A stretch of 64,000 nt of DNA from Labilibaculum sp. (GCF_963664555.1 NZ_OY761461.1:868001-932000), one strand, 5' to 3'; shown: positions 9,820 to 18,464, counted from the first letter of the stretch. Notes: a model not told the origin generated them from the sequence alone. Translations and numbers: made by a program.

Positions 9820-10629
9820 ATGAAATCTCTTTTAAAACTTTTAATGGTTTTCGTAGGAGTATTATTAATTACTAATACTCAGGCACAAAATACAGGTACT
9901 ACTCCATATGCTGGATCAACGCATGCATATACTATCTCGAAAAGTAGTATTGCAGGTACAACCTTAGCTTGGTCTGTAACTTCGGGTACTCCAGGAACAG
10001 AGTATAACTTTGTTGGAGCAACGGATGGAGTAACTGCTAATGTAGAATGGTTACTTGCTGGTACATACATTTTACAAGTAGTTGAAACAAGAACAGATGT
10101 TACTCCGGCTTGTCCTACAACTCGTCAGATTTCTGTAACTGTAACTGCCAATACATTTGATGTTGTTGCTGCTCTAGTTACTTCAGCAACAGATTGTGCT
10201 ACTGCATTTAATCCGGTTGTGGATGTTACTGCTGATGGCGATAATTCGAATGATGTATTTGGAACAACTACAAGAGAATATACAGTTAGTATGGCTGGTG
10301 GCGATTTAACTAAAACATGGTCGTTTGATTATGCAATTAGCGATATTGCAGCATCAGATAAAGTGACAGGTGTTCTTGTTAATGGAGTAGCTGCTTTAAC
10401 AGGTACAATTAATGTTCCTGCTAATACTACATCTCAAACAATTACTGTTGAATACAATACCAATAAGAATATTGATGGTGTGAATGGACAAGATCCAAAT
10501 ATCTCAATTGCTCTTACAGTTTCTAATGGCAAAGATGAGTTAGGAACTCCTGACAGTAATGCAGCCAATAATGTGGCAACTTATATTGTTAATGCTGTTC
10601 CAGCAACTACAGGTATTACAACTGACTAA
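9820..10629 (+). CDS. Small two-domain secreted subunit, copy 2
   Basis: 269 residues with a signal peptide ending near TQAQN. Domain 1 shows A-G-S-T-H-A-Y-T-I, A-W-S-V and V-E-W-L-L-A-G-T-Y in the same order as the neighbouring paralogues. Cys98 and Cys126 sit in the equivalent domain-boundary positions. Domain 2 is longer than in copy 1 and contains an Asn/Asp-rich insert (TADGDNSNDVFG) that resembles one in copy 3. The protein ends VPATTGITTD after an N-N-V-A-T-Y-I-V strand. A polymer or appendage subunit is inferred; no enzymatic motif is visible. Confidence 0.8.
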   Translation: MKSLLKLLMVFVGVLLITNTQAQNTGTTPYAGSTHAYTISKSSIAGTTLAWSVTSGTPGTEYNFVGATDGVTANVEWLLAGTYILQVVETRTDVTPACPTTRQISVTVTANTFDVVAALVTSATDCATAFNPVVDVTADGDNSNDVFGTTTREYTVSMAGGDLTKTWSFDYAISDIAASDKVTGVLVNGVAALTGTINVPANTTSQTITVEYNTNKNIDGVNGQDPNISIALTVSNGKDELGTPDSNAANNVATYIVNAVPATTGITTD

Positions 10630-10658
10630 TTAGTAAACTTTGATAAAATTAATATATC

Positions 10659-11513
10659 ATGAAAAGATTATTAAAAATAACTCTGGTTCTTGCAATTTCT
10701 TTAATTGCTTTTGGAACATATGCACAGGATGCAACTCATGCGGTAGGTTCTATCCATAAGTTTAAAGTAAATGTGGATGCTAGTAATGTGCATTTGGCAG
10801 ATCATGTTGGAAATACATATACCTGGGCAGTTTATCAAAACGACGGTACAACACCAGCTGTTAGTGGAACAGATTACTCATTTACAACCACAGGTGCAGG
10901 TGTAGATGCGAATACTGTAAACATTCAATGGTTACAAGCTGAAACATATTTTGTAGAGGTTACAGAAGCTAATTTAGCTGGTGCCTGTACAACCTTAAGA
11001 CGTTTGGAGATTTTGGTTTCAGCTGGTGCACTTGATTTAGCAGTTATTGCTTCTGATAATGCAGGAGCTGTTATTACTGGCGGTTCTTTAACTGATTGTA
11101 ATAGTGGTAGTGGGGCAACAATAGATAATGCAACGAATGATTTTGGTTCTACAACTCGTTACTTTACTGTTTCAATGGATACTGACGGACAGCCCTGGAC
11201 AACCGGAGCATGGGGATTTGATTTCACAACTTCAGCAGCATCAACTGTTACTTCATCAGCTGGTGGTACTGTAACTGGTTCCAGCGTAGCCGTAGCATTG
11301 GGAACTTCTAAAGTTGTATTGACTGTTGTAACAGCTAATACTCCGGGCGTTTCTCCAGCTAATGATATTAGCTTGAACATGGTTGCTTCAAATGCGTTTA
11401 TTACAACGGGAGCCGGAAATACAAATGAGCCTGGTACTAATTTAACCAATAATACATCAGAATCGTTTGTTATTACAGCATCACCTGAAACTAGTGTGAT
11501 TGCTATTGACTAA
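10659..11513 (+). CDS. Small two-domain secreted subunit, copy 3
   Basis: 284 residues with a signal peptide ending near TYAQD. Domain 1 carries V-G-S-I-H-K-F-K-V, Y-T-W-A-V-Y and I-Q-W-L-Q-A-E-T-Y-F. Cys110 and Cys147 match the conserved cysteine pair. Between them lies the D-L-A-V-I strand that opens domain 2. The C-terminus is ASPETSVIAID, the most divergent version of the P-x-T tail in this series because the glycine is missing. A GC-rich hairpin follows at 11547-11572. The function is inferred from its paralogues only. Confidence 0.8.
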   Translation: MKRLLKITLVLAISLIAFGTYAQDATHAVGSIHKFKVNVDASNVHLADHVGNTYTWAVYQNDGTTPAVSGTDYSFTTTGAGVDANTVNIQWLQAETYFVEVTEANLAGACTTLRRLEILVSAGALDLAVIASDNAGAVITGGSLTDCNSGSGATIDNATNDFGSTTRYFTVSMDTDGQPWTTGAWGFDFTTSAASTVTSSAGGTVTGSSVAVALGTSKVVLTVVTANTPGVSPANDISLNMVASNAFITTGAGNTNEPGTNLTNNTSESFVITASPETSVIAID

Positions 11514-11546
11514 ATATTGTAAAGTTTGTTGACTTACATATAGAAT

Positions 11547-11572
11547 CCTTCCCGGATTTCGGTCCGGGAAGG
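11547..11572 (+). other. Intercistronic 10-bp perfect hairpin
   Basis: CCTTCCCGGA pairs perfectly with TCCGGGAAGG across a 6-nt loop. It is far more GC-rich than its surroundings and has no following U-run. It is therefore more likely an mRNA-stability or attenuation hairpin, or a weak terminator, than a classical terminator. It separates copies 1-3 from copies 4-5. Confidence 0.6.
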
Positions 11573-11599
11573 TAATTCAAACATAAAAAATAGAAAGAT

Positions 11600-12349
11600 T
11601 TGTTAAAAGGTGTGCTACATAAGATTCTGATTGTCATTGTCTTTACAGTGATGGCTTTGGCTTCAGCTAAGGCACAGAGTCCGTATGTAATATTGCCTGG
11701 AAGTACGCATACACTTACTATTACTAATCATGTTGGGAATACTTATGAATGGAATGTTTATAAGGTGAACAACTGGACAGATCAAAAAGACGCTTTATTG
11801 GCGGATAATGATGGATTGGGAGGAGATGATGACTTTTTATTTGTTGGGGGAGAATTTGAAAAAGCTGAAGTTGACATTACCTTTTTAAATGAGGGGAAAT
11901 ATTACGCAATTGTGGAGGAATTTAATTCAGGAACTAATTTTTGTTCTTCTCGAAGAGCTATACCCGTTGAGGTATTTGGCGCTGAAGCCACAATAGTGTT
12001 TAAAGATCTAACATCAGAGGATTGTGCTGACTTAGATCCACAATTTGCTACAGAAGTGATAGCAATGTTTAATTCAGGTACTGTGTTACCTGAATCACAA
12101 TACCCGATTACAGTAAACTATCGCTTAGATGGTGATTCTGCAGATCGAACTGCAATTGTAAATTTTGCAGATAAAATGCTCCAAGTAGCGGGCGTTATTG
12201 AAAATGAAATAAATGAAACAATAAATCATATAACCATAATGAGTGCAACCAATAAGTATGGAGGTACTTTAAATGTGGTAACAGGAAAAGAAATCCATAT
12301 AAGAACAATTAATAAGAAACCAATAATATCGGGCATAAACTTAAATTAA
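11600..12349 (+). CDS. Small two-domain secreted subunit, copy 4
   Basis: 249 residues from a TTG start. No in-frame ATG precedes the signal peptide (MLKGVLHKILIVIVFTVMAL, ending near AKAQS), and the N-terminus resembles that of the 13109 protein (MLKTLLHKTLL). Domain 1 has P-G-S-T-H-T-L-T-I, Y-E-W-N-V-Y and an acidic D-G-L-G-G-D-D-D-F loop. Cys115 and Cys142 are the conserved pair. The tail is KKPIISGINLN. Only 6 nt separate it from the next gene. A structural role is inferred. Confidence 0.8.
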   Translation: MLKGVLHKILIVIVFTVMALASAKAQSPYVILPGSTHTLTITNHVGNTYEWNVYKVNNWTDQKDALLADNDGLGGDDDFLFVGGEFEKAEVDITFLNEGKYYAIVEEFNSGTNFCSSRRAIPVEVFGAEATIVFKDLTSEDCADLDPQFATEVIAMFNSGTVLPESQYPITVNYRLDGDSADRTAIVNFADKMLQVAGVIENEINETINHITIMSATNKYGGTLNVVTGKEIHIRTINKKPIISGINLN

Positions 12350-12355
12350 ACGACT

Positions 12356-13060
12356 ATGAAACTGACTAAAATATTCGGCTTGCTATTTATTAGCTTAATT
12401 GCATTTGCAGGAACTGTTAGTGCACAGGATCAAACTGTAACTATTAACACATCCCATACTTATAATGTTGATCCTGTTACAGGAGTGACTTATACTTGGG
12501 CTACAACGGGTGGTACCAGCACTGATCTGGTTGCGCAAACAGGAAATTCTATGACACTGATCTGGGATGTTGCGGGAACATATGATGTAACAGTTTTTGG
12601 GACTGATGCAAATGGCTGTTTGACTGAAACAAGAACATCTCAGGTTTTAGTTGTTGGTGCAGCTTCTGTAATGTTTGCTAATTTACCTGCAAATGATGCA
12701 GTTGTAAGTTGTTCTCCGTTATCGGGAGGTGCTTTAACAGTTAGCGATTTCGATGTTGTATTCACCGGTGGTGTAGCTCCATTCGAATTGACATATGAGA
12801 TTACTGCTATAGATAATACAAAAACAACTAAGGTGGTTACAATGGGTACTGCAGGTGACGCAACTCCTTTAACAGGACAATTGTCAATTTCAGATTTTGA
12901 AAATTTAACTACCGGTGATCAAACAGTAAGCATTCAATTGATTAGTGCAAAAACTGCTGATAATGGAACTGTTGCTGTTGATACTGATCTTGCTGATAAC
13001 ACAAGAAGTGTTACTGTTCATGGTAAGCCAGTTATTTCAGGTACTATTACACTTAACTAA
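12356..13060 (+). CDS. Small two-domain secreted subunit, copy 5
   Basis: 234 residues with a signal peptide ending near VSAQD. Domain 1 shows N-T-S-H-T-Y-N-V, Y-T-W-A-T and L-I-W-D-V-A-G-T-Y-D-V. Cys88 and Cys119 are the conserved boundary pair. Domain 2 ends with a D-N-T-R-S-V-T-V strand, followed by the tail GKPVISGTITLN. Of the small copies it is the cleanest statement of the family pattern and would make a good search query. No enzyme motif is seen. Confidence 0.8.
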   Translation: MKLTKIFGLLFISLIAFAGTVSAQDQTVTINTSHTYNVDPVTGVTYTWATTGGTSTDLVAQTGNSMTLIWDVAGTYDVTVFGTDANGCLTETRTSQVLVVGAASVMFANLPANDAVVSCSPLSGGALTVSDFDVVFTGGVAPFELTYEITAIDNTKTTKVVTMGTAGDATPLTGQLSISDFENLTTGDQTVSIQLISAKTADNGTVAVDTDLADNTRSVTVHGKPVISGTITLN

Positions 13061-13108
13061 AGCTTAGTTTAGGAGTTTTATTTAAATAATTAAAAGAATA
13101 AAAATTAG

Positions 13109-15637
13109 ATGCTAAAAACCTTACTACATAAAACACTGCTTACTGCAATAGCTATCCTTTTGGGAGGATGGGCTGTTGTGGCACAGCAGTATGTGGTTAA
13201 GGGAACAACACTTAATTTTAAGGTGGATGAAGTTGCGGGCTATGCATATCATTGGTCAGTAACGCATTCAACAAGTGGTTCGGTAGCATATCTTGCGTCA
13301 AAAACATTTGAGTCGGGAGATTATTCATTCGCCAACGAAGGTGATTATCAGGTGAAAGTATATCCTGAGGATTTAGGAACACACTGTTTTGGTGATCCTT
13401 TAATCATGATCGTTGTAGTTGATGGCGCAGCACCAACTGCTGCGTTTGATGATTTGGAAGTTCCTTATGTTTGTTCCGCGAATAATGGCGGAGATGCAAA
13501 TGGTAAAGTGAATGTTACCGTTAACTATTCGGGTCCTAAGCCATGGACATTTAAAATTTCGGTGGATCGTGCGCCTGCAGTAATGCCTGCCGGAGCAGAA
13601 GAGCTGTATGTGAATACTTTTGAGTTCGAACTCGAGATTCCAAATACAACAGGTAAAACACATCGGGCAGAGATCTTGTTGGTTGAAGCTAAAACAGTAT
13701 CAGGCATTCCTGTAACAGAAGACCTTGCCAATCAAACTTTAGAGGTTGATGTAATGGCTTTACCAAACACTTTGTTTGGTGATTATACTCCTGTAATTCA
13801 GGCTGGAACAATACAGTCTTATACTGCAACCATCGAGAAGAATGAAAATTATGAACTTTTTGTACCAAGTGGAGCAACGGTTTTAAATGAAAAGACAACG
13901 AAACTAAGTGATAAGTTCCATAGTGAATTAAGTTTTGATGTTCAATGGGGCAATACTACTGGAGATTATCAAATAAAATTGTTGGAACGTACGGCTTTTG
14001 ATTGTGCCGGAGATACGATATATGCGAATGTTACACTTGTTGAGTCTTTCGTGGTTAGTTTGGGTGGAGATATTCAAATTTGTGAAGGAGAGAGTGCAAC
14101 TCTAAGTCCAACCATCGACTTTGATGGAACTTATACTTACCTGTGGTCAGATGGATCAACAGGCTCTTCATTATCCGTTACCGAGACGGGAACCTATTCT
14201 GTTACAGCAACTGATTCTGAAACAGGCAAATTATCATCGGCAACAGTAAATGTTAATGTGTTAGCTGCTCCGGTTGTTGATTTGGGAGCCGATTACGAAT
14301 TGGCTGATGCAGAAACAAAGGTGTTGGATGCAGGAAATCCAGGATTAACGTATTCTTGGTCGACTGGTGAAACAAGTCAGACAATAAGTGTGAATAGTAG
14401 TGATACATATCGTGTTGATGTAACCAGCTTAAATGGTTGTGTTGGGACTGATGAAATTATTATAAGCAGCACAAGCGATGTATTTGCTATTAATTTGGGT
14501 GCAGACAAGAATATTTGTGATGGAGAAGAAGTAATTTTGAATCCGAATCCAACGATATCGCAAAACTATACTTATTTATGGTCTAATGGTGCCGGAACAT
14601 CTACTCTTACAGTAAGTGAGTCAGGAATGTATTCGGTAACTGTCAGAGATGAGGAGGGTAATGAGAAATCAGATGAAATAGAAGTAATTATACACGCTTT
14701 GCCAATTGTTGATTTAGGTGAAGACATTACGTTGTACGATGGTGAAACCACGACTTTAGATGCCGGAAGTTCAGGATCAGGTTTGGTTTACGAATGGAGT
14801 ACCGGAGAGTCAAGTCAGACAATTACGGTAAGTGAGGAAAATGTATATTCTGTGAAGGTTACAGCTGAATATTCATGTTATAATACAGATGAAATTAGTG
14901 TTGTTAGAAAAGACGGTCATAAATTCTCTGTGGATTTAGGAGGTGATATTCAGATTTGTGAGGGCGATAGAGTGTATCTTGAACCAATTATTGATAGAAC
15001 ATTTACTTCTGATCCCATTTATAAATGGATACCTTCAGAGTCAACTGAAAAGGGAATCCTTGTCAATCAATCAGGTAAGTATTGTGTGGATGTATCGGAT
15101 CCATATGGTAATACTGAAGGAGATTGTATCGAATTAACAGTTAATCCTTCTCCTATTGTTGATCTGGGTGAAGATCTTATTGTTCAAACCGGAGAGAATG
15201 TAACTCTTGATGCTGAAAATAGTGGTAGTTTCTATCGTTGGTCAACAGATGATATTTCTCAAACGATAAATGTGAGTCAGGCTGGAGAATATTGGGTTGA
15301 AGTTACCAATCAACAGAGTTGTATGGGAAGGGATACCGTAAATGTGGTCTATCCAGAAGGCGATCAATTTGTTGGATTAGCTAGTGGATTCTCTCCAAAT
15401 GGAGATGGTAAAAATGATGTTCTGTATGTTAGAGGTAACAGTATTGGTTCAATGAATTTGATTATTTATAACCGATTAGGGCATAAAATCTTTCAATCTA
15501 ACAGACAGGATGTAGGATGGGATGGCACCTATCGTGGAGTAAAACAAGATATGGATGTTTATGTTTTCTTCCTGCAAGTGACCTTCCTTGATGGTAGTTC
15601 TGTACAAAAACGCGGAAATGTTACACTACTGTATTAA
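13109..15637 (+). CDS. Secreted Ig-repeat protein with T9SS type B (gliding-motility-associated) C-terminal domain
   Basis: 842 residues with a signal peptide ending near VVAQQ. Residues 27-226 repeat the two-domain architecture of copies 1-5, including Cys93/Cys122. They end in an internal ALPNTLFGDY (218-226), where the small proteins stop. Another PKD-like domain follows, then four Ig-like repeats of the form [VI]-D-L-G-x-D-x-x-[IL]-x-x-G-E with Y-x-W-S-x-G-x-x-x-x-x-[IL]-x-V-x-x-x-G-x-Y. The last ~85 residues (F-S-P-N-G-D-G-K-N-D, IYNRLGHKIFQS, GWDGTYRG, YVFFLQV) form the type B sorting domain that directs export through the type IX system. The adjacent PorP/SprF gene is the usual partner of such proteins. 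This is probably the anchor or export-competent member of the series. Confidence 0.92.
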   Translation: MLKTLLHKTLLTAIAILLGGWAVVAQQYVVKGTTLNFKVDEVAGYAYHWSVTHSTSGSVAYLASKTFESGDYSFANEGDYQVKVYPEDLGTHCFGDPLIMIVVVDGAAPTAAFDDLEVPYVCSANNGGDANGKVNVTVNYSGPKPWTFKISVDRAPAVMPAGAEELYVNTFEFELEIPNTTGKTHRAEILLVEAKTVSGIPVTEDLANQTLEVDVMALPNTLFGDYTPVIQAGTIQSYTATIEKNENYELFVPSGATVLNEKTTKLSDKFHSELSFDVQWGNTTGDYQIKLLERTAFDCAGDTIYANVTLVESFVVSLGGDIQICEGESATLSPTIDFDGTYTYLWSDGSTGSSLSVTETGTYSVTATDSETGKLSSATVNVNVLAAPVVDLGADYELADAETKVLDAGNPGLTYSWSTGETSQTISVNSSDTYRVDVTSLNGCVGTDEIIISSTSDVFAINLGADKNICDGEEVILNPNPTISQNYTYLWSNGAGTSTLTVSESGMYSVTVRDEEGNEKSDEIEVIIHALPIVDLGEDITLYDGETTTLDAGSSGSGLVYEWSTGESSQTITVSEENVYSVKVTAEYSCYNTDEISVVRKDGHKFSVDLGGDIQICEGDRVYLEPIIDRTFTSDPIYKWIPSESTEKGILVNQSGKYCVDVSDPYGNTEGDCIELTVNPSPIVDLGEDLIVQTGENVTLDAENSGSFYRWSTDDISQTINVSQAGEYWVEVTNQQSCMGRDTVNVVYPEGDQFVGLASGFSPNGDGKNDVLYVRGNSIGSMNLIIYNRLGHKIFQSNRQDVGWDGTYRGVKQDMDVYVFFLQVTFLDGSSVQKRGNVTLLY

Positions 15638-15747
15638 TATGATTGATGAATAAAATAGATTATTACTGTTAAATTTCATCTTATTAATTATATTTACACC
15701 AAATAATTTGTCGCAAAAAGATAAATGTAAAATAAGATATTTCGCAT

Positions 15748-15777
15748 TGGGTAATAGGCTATTATTACCCATTTTTA
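15748..15777 (+). terminator. Rho-independent terminator after the secreted-protein series
   Basis: TGGGTAATA and TATTACCCA form a 9-bp perfect stem with a 6-nt loop, followed by TTTTTATATTTTT. It lies 110 nt after the 13109-15637 gene. Confidence 0.65.
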
Positions 15778-15785
15778 TATTTTTG
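15778..15785 (+). promoter_or_regulatory. Candidate -7 box (TATTTTTG) for the porP-like gene
   Basis: The sequence matches TAnnTTTG immediately after the terminator hairpin and 67 nt before the ATG at 15853. This suggests the porP-like gene can be transcribed separately from the secreted proteins. No good -33 element is visible. Confidence 0.35.
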
Positions 15786-15852
15786 CTTGGGGTATTTCGT
15801 TTTGCCGGTTGAAGATCTTTACTAATTGGCTGAAAGACCTGTAAAATTGGAT

Positions 15853-16911
15853 ATGAGGAAGAGTTTAATTGTTTTTATACTGATATCATTATTTGGGGTC
15901 TGTCAAGTCTCCGCTCAACGTGTGCACTCTTCTCAATTTTATTCTATTCCTTTATTGTTAAATCCAGCTTTGACTGGTAATTCTGATTACAACCTTCGGG
16001 GCGGAATGAATTATCGTAATCAGTGGAATAGTGTAACAACACCTTTTGTTTCTCAAGCTGTTTTTGTTGATGGTAAATTATCAACTCAATTATTAAGTTC
16101 TTCCTGGCTTGGTATTGGAGGTATGATCTTTAATGATAAAGCGGGAGAAGGTAGTTTAAAGACTACTCAGGTCATGTTTTCCGGATCATTAAATAAAAGT
16201 TTGAATGCAGGTAACACATTGTTTTTACATGTGGGAATTGGTTTGGAATTAGTTAATAAATCGGTCGATTATAATAAATTGGTTTTTGATGATCAATGGG
16301 ATGGTACACTTTTCGATCCAAATTATCAAACAGGTGAACCTTTAGGTACACAATCTTTATTTTATACTGATTTTTCTGGTGGTACTATGCTTACCTTTTT
16401 TAAAGGGAAATCAAAATATTTTATGGGAGTGGCGGTTAGTCATATAAATCAACCCAACGAATCCTTTTACGCAATCACCAATAACCTTAAAAGACGATTT
16501 GCCTGGCATGGAGGAGTTGAGTCCAGATTATCTTCGAGATTGTATGCCAAGCCTGAAATTATGCATACTACGGAGAGAGGTTCAAACGAGTGGATTGCCG
16601 GAGCCAATTTTATGATGTTGTATGGAGAAAAAGGCACTATTCTTCATTACGGATTGTGGTATCGTTTTACTCAGGATATTATTCCTGCATTTGGGTATGA
16701 GAAAAACCGCATGAAATTTATGATTAGCTATGATATTAATGTCTCGGATTTACAGGCAGCATCTTCTAACAGAGGCGGTTTGGAGATTTCTCTGACTTAC
16801 AATTATAACTATTCAAACCCCAGGGAAATCCGCAAGTTGAAACGTCGTCAGAAAGTTAAAAAATTGGGTGATAAGGCAATCTCTTGTCCTAAATTCTCGC
16901 ACGAAGACTAA
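15853..16911 (+). CDS. PorP/SprF-family type IX secretion system membrane protein
   Basis: 352 residues. The ATG at 15853 starts a signal peptide (MRKSLIVFILISLFGV, ending near VSAQR); the TTG nine codons upstream would add a charged extension. The start of the mature protein, H-S-S-Q-F-Y-S-I-P-L-L-L-N-P-A-L-T-G, is the hallmark of PorP/SprF proteins, followed by alternating aromatic strands of an outer-membrane barrel (for example YRNQWNSV). SprF in Flavobacterium is needed for secretion of SprB, a protein with a type B CTD. The neighbouring CTD-B protein is therefore the likely client. The C-terminus is unusually basic (EIRKLKRRQKVKKLG). Confidence 0.92.
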   Translation: MRKSLIVFILISLFGVCQVSAQRVHSSQFYSIPLLLNPALTGNSDYNLRGGMNYRNQWNSVTTPFVSQAVFVDGKLSTQLLSSSWLGIGGMIFNDKAGEGSLKTTQVMFSGSLNKSLNAGNTLFLHVGIGLELVNKSVDYNKLVFDDQWDGTLFDPNYQTGEPLGTQSLFYTDFSGGTMLTFFKGKSKYFMGVAVSHINQPNESFYAITNNLKRRFAWHGGVESRLSSRLYAKPEIMHTTERGSNEWIAGANFMMLYGEKGTILHYGLWYRFTQDIIPAFGYEKNRMKFMISYDINVSDLQAASSNRGGLEISLTYNYNYSNPREIRKLKRRQKVKKLGDKAISCPKFSHED

Positions 16912-16944
16912 TCTCAGTTACGAAATTGTAACTTTGCTTATCGC

Positions 16945-17658
16945 TTACTGCCGATCCTTTTTTACGTATTCTTTCTTCTTTTTCTCAACAAGTTTACCAC
17001 CAACTACAATTACAATCTCACCTTTTACAGTTTTCGAACTGAAATGAGCGATTAGTTCAGCGAGAGTGCCGCGTACGTTTTCTTCGTATAATTTGGTTAG
17101 CTCACGAGAAACAGATGCTCTTCTATCTCCTCCCATTACTTCAGCAAATTGCTCTAAGCTTTTCACTAAGCGGTGCGGAGATTCATAAAAAATCATTGTT
17201 CTCGATTCTTCAGCCAGTTCGTCCAATTTAGATTGACGCCCCTTCTTTTGCGGTAAAAATCCTTCGAAACAAAATTTTTCATTTGGCAACCCGGAATTCA
17301 CTAAGGCAGGGACAAATGCAGTTGCTCCCGGCAAACATTCTACATCAATTCCATTATCAAGGCAATGTTTCACTAAAAAGTACCCGGGATCGGAAATAGC
17401 TGGTGTGCCGGCATCAGATATTAAGGCAATGGTTTCACCGGCTTTAATTCGGTTAACGATGTTTTCGGCCGTTTTGTGTTCGTTAAATTTGTGATGTGAG
17501 TGTAAGGGTTTTGAAATTTCGAAATGTTTTAATAAAAACCCTGATGTTCTTGTGTCTTCAGCAAGAATTAAGTCAACACTTTTTAAAACTTTTAAGGCTC
17601 TTAAAGTAATATCTTCTAAATTTCCAATTGGAGTTGGAACAAGGTATAGTTTCGACAT
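16945..17658 (-). CDS. rsmI: 16S rRNA (cytidine(1402)-2'-O)-methyltransferase
   Basis: 237 residues. I start at the ATG 17656-17658 because the protein then opens MSKLYLVPTPIGNLEDIT, the conserved RsmI beginning; the longer frame only adds a basic tail inside the upstream gene. Family motifs visible are AEDTRTS, SDAGTPAISDPGY, LPGATAFVPALVNSGLP, F-C-F-E-G-F-L-P and F-Y-E-S-P-H-R. The enzyme uses S-adenosylmethionine to methylate the ribose of C1402 in the decoding centre. It lies 2 nt downstream of the stop of the 18293-17661 gene, so translation is probably coupled. It ends in a lysine-rich tail (EKKKKEYVKK). Confidence 0.93.
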   Translation of the reverse strand: MSKLYLVPTPIGNLEDITLRALKVLKSVDLILAEDTRTSGFLLKHFEISKPLHSHHKFNEHKTAENIVNRIKAGETIALISDAGTPAISDPGYFLVKHCLDNGIDVECLPGATAFVPALVNSGLPNEKFCFEGFLPQKKGRQSKLDELAEESRTMIFYESPHRLVKSLEQFAEVMGGDRRASVSRELTKLYEENVRGTLAELIAHFSSKTVKGEIVIVVGGKLVEKKKKEYVKKDRQ

Positions 17659-17660
17659 GT

Positions 17661-18293
17661 TTAAAATTTTCTTTTGGTGATTTCGATGAATTGGGTTACG
17701 GTTGGATCTTCCAGATCCCATTCCTTTTCAGCTTTTATCCAATTCATAACAGATTCAAAAGTACCTGCTTTATTTATGAAGGAAATTGCTGTGTTGTATT
17801 CTTCGATATTGTTGTCAAAAAGCTCACGGGCAAACAAAAAGCGATCATTTATTCCAATAGCCGACTGAATATCTGTCAGTTTTTTTGACGAAAGTTTCTC
17901 GCCTATCAGTTGAATAGGTTCCGATGGAAGGCTTTGGTTTACAATTTCTGATTCGATTTGTACTTTTTTTTCAATTTCAGGTTCCTCAGGACTAATATGA
18001 TCAATTACCTGCGGTTTTTTAGAACTTGCATCAGTAAATTCAATTTCATTTTTGACTGGTTCAGGTGTAGCTTGAATAATTTCTTCAGGAGTATTCGATG
18101 AAACTGTCTCGGCTGTCTTCGGTTCACAATTCTTTTTGAGGATTTTAAAATCCTGACTTAAACCTAGTATTCTTGAATCAAGTAACTCAATACCATCACT
18201 TAAATCCTCAGGCTTATCGGCGAAATGTTTCAATAAGTTTTGAATTTCTTCAGTTTTGCTTTTAAGCAGTTGAATGACTAGTTTATTATCCAT
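17661..18293 (-). CDS. Conserved Bacteroidota hypothetical protein upstream of rsmI
   Basis: 210 residues, no signal peptide or membrane segment. The N-terminal ~55 residues look helical (IQLLKSKTEEIQNLLKHF). A low-complexity Pro/Glu/Ser/Thr linker spans about 60-130. The C-terminal ~75 residues contain LTDIQSAIGINDRFLFAREL and a terminal FIEITKRKF, a pattern I recognise as a recurrent uncharacterised Bacteroidota domain. The role is unknown. Its tight linkage to rsmI suggests co-expression but does not define function. Confidence 0.75.
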   Translation of the reverse strand: MDNKLVIQLLKSKTEEIQNLLKHFADKPEDLSDGIELLDSRILGLSQDFKILKKNCEPKTAETVSSNTPEEIIQATPEPVKNEIEFTDASSKKPQVIDHISPEEPEIEKKVQIESEIVNQSLPSEPIQLIGEKLSSKKLTDIQSAIGINDRFLFARELFDNNIEEYNTAISFINKAGTFESVMNWIKAEKEWDLEDPTVTQFIEITKRKF

Positions 18294-18464
18294 AACCAGA
18301 ATTTTAATAAGAAACAGAATTCCATGTACTGATGTACAAAAGTAAAGCTAATTTTTTTTGTATTGATTGGTTGTATGGATTTTTCGATTCAAACAAAAGG
18401 TTTTTTAGTGAGGTATTGTTTAAAAGTTTATTATCTCAGTAATGCAAGTATGAAAGTGTTTTCC

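Noticed and set aside
13400-13900. Minus-strand open frames of 68-87 codons inside the CTD-B gene.
   Set aside because: They mirror the coding strand of a strongly supported gene and show no domain, signal or ribosome-binding site.
15826-15852. TTG start for the PorP-like protein nine codons upstream.
   Set aside because: It would place charged residues ahead of the signal peptide; the ATG at 15853 gives a normal one.
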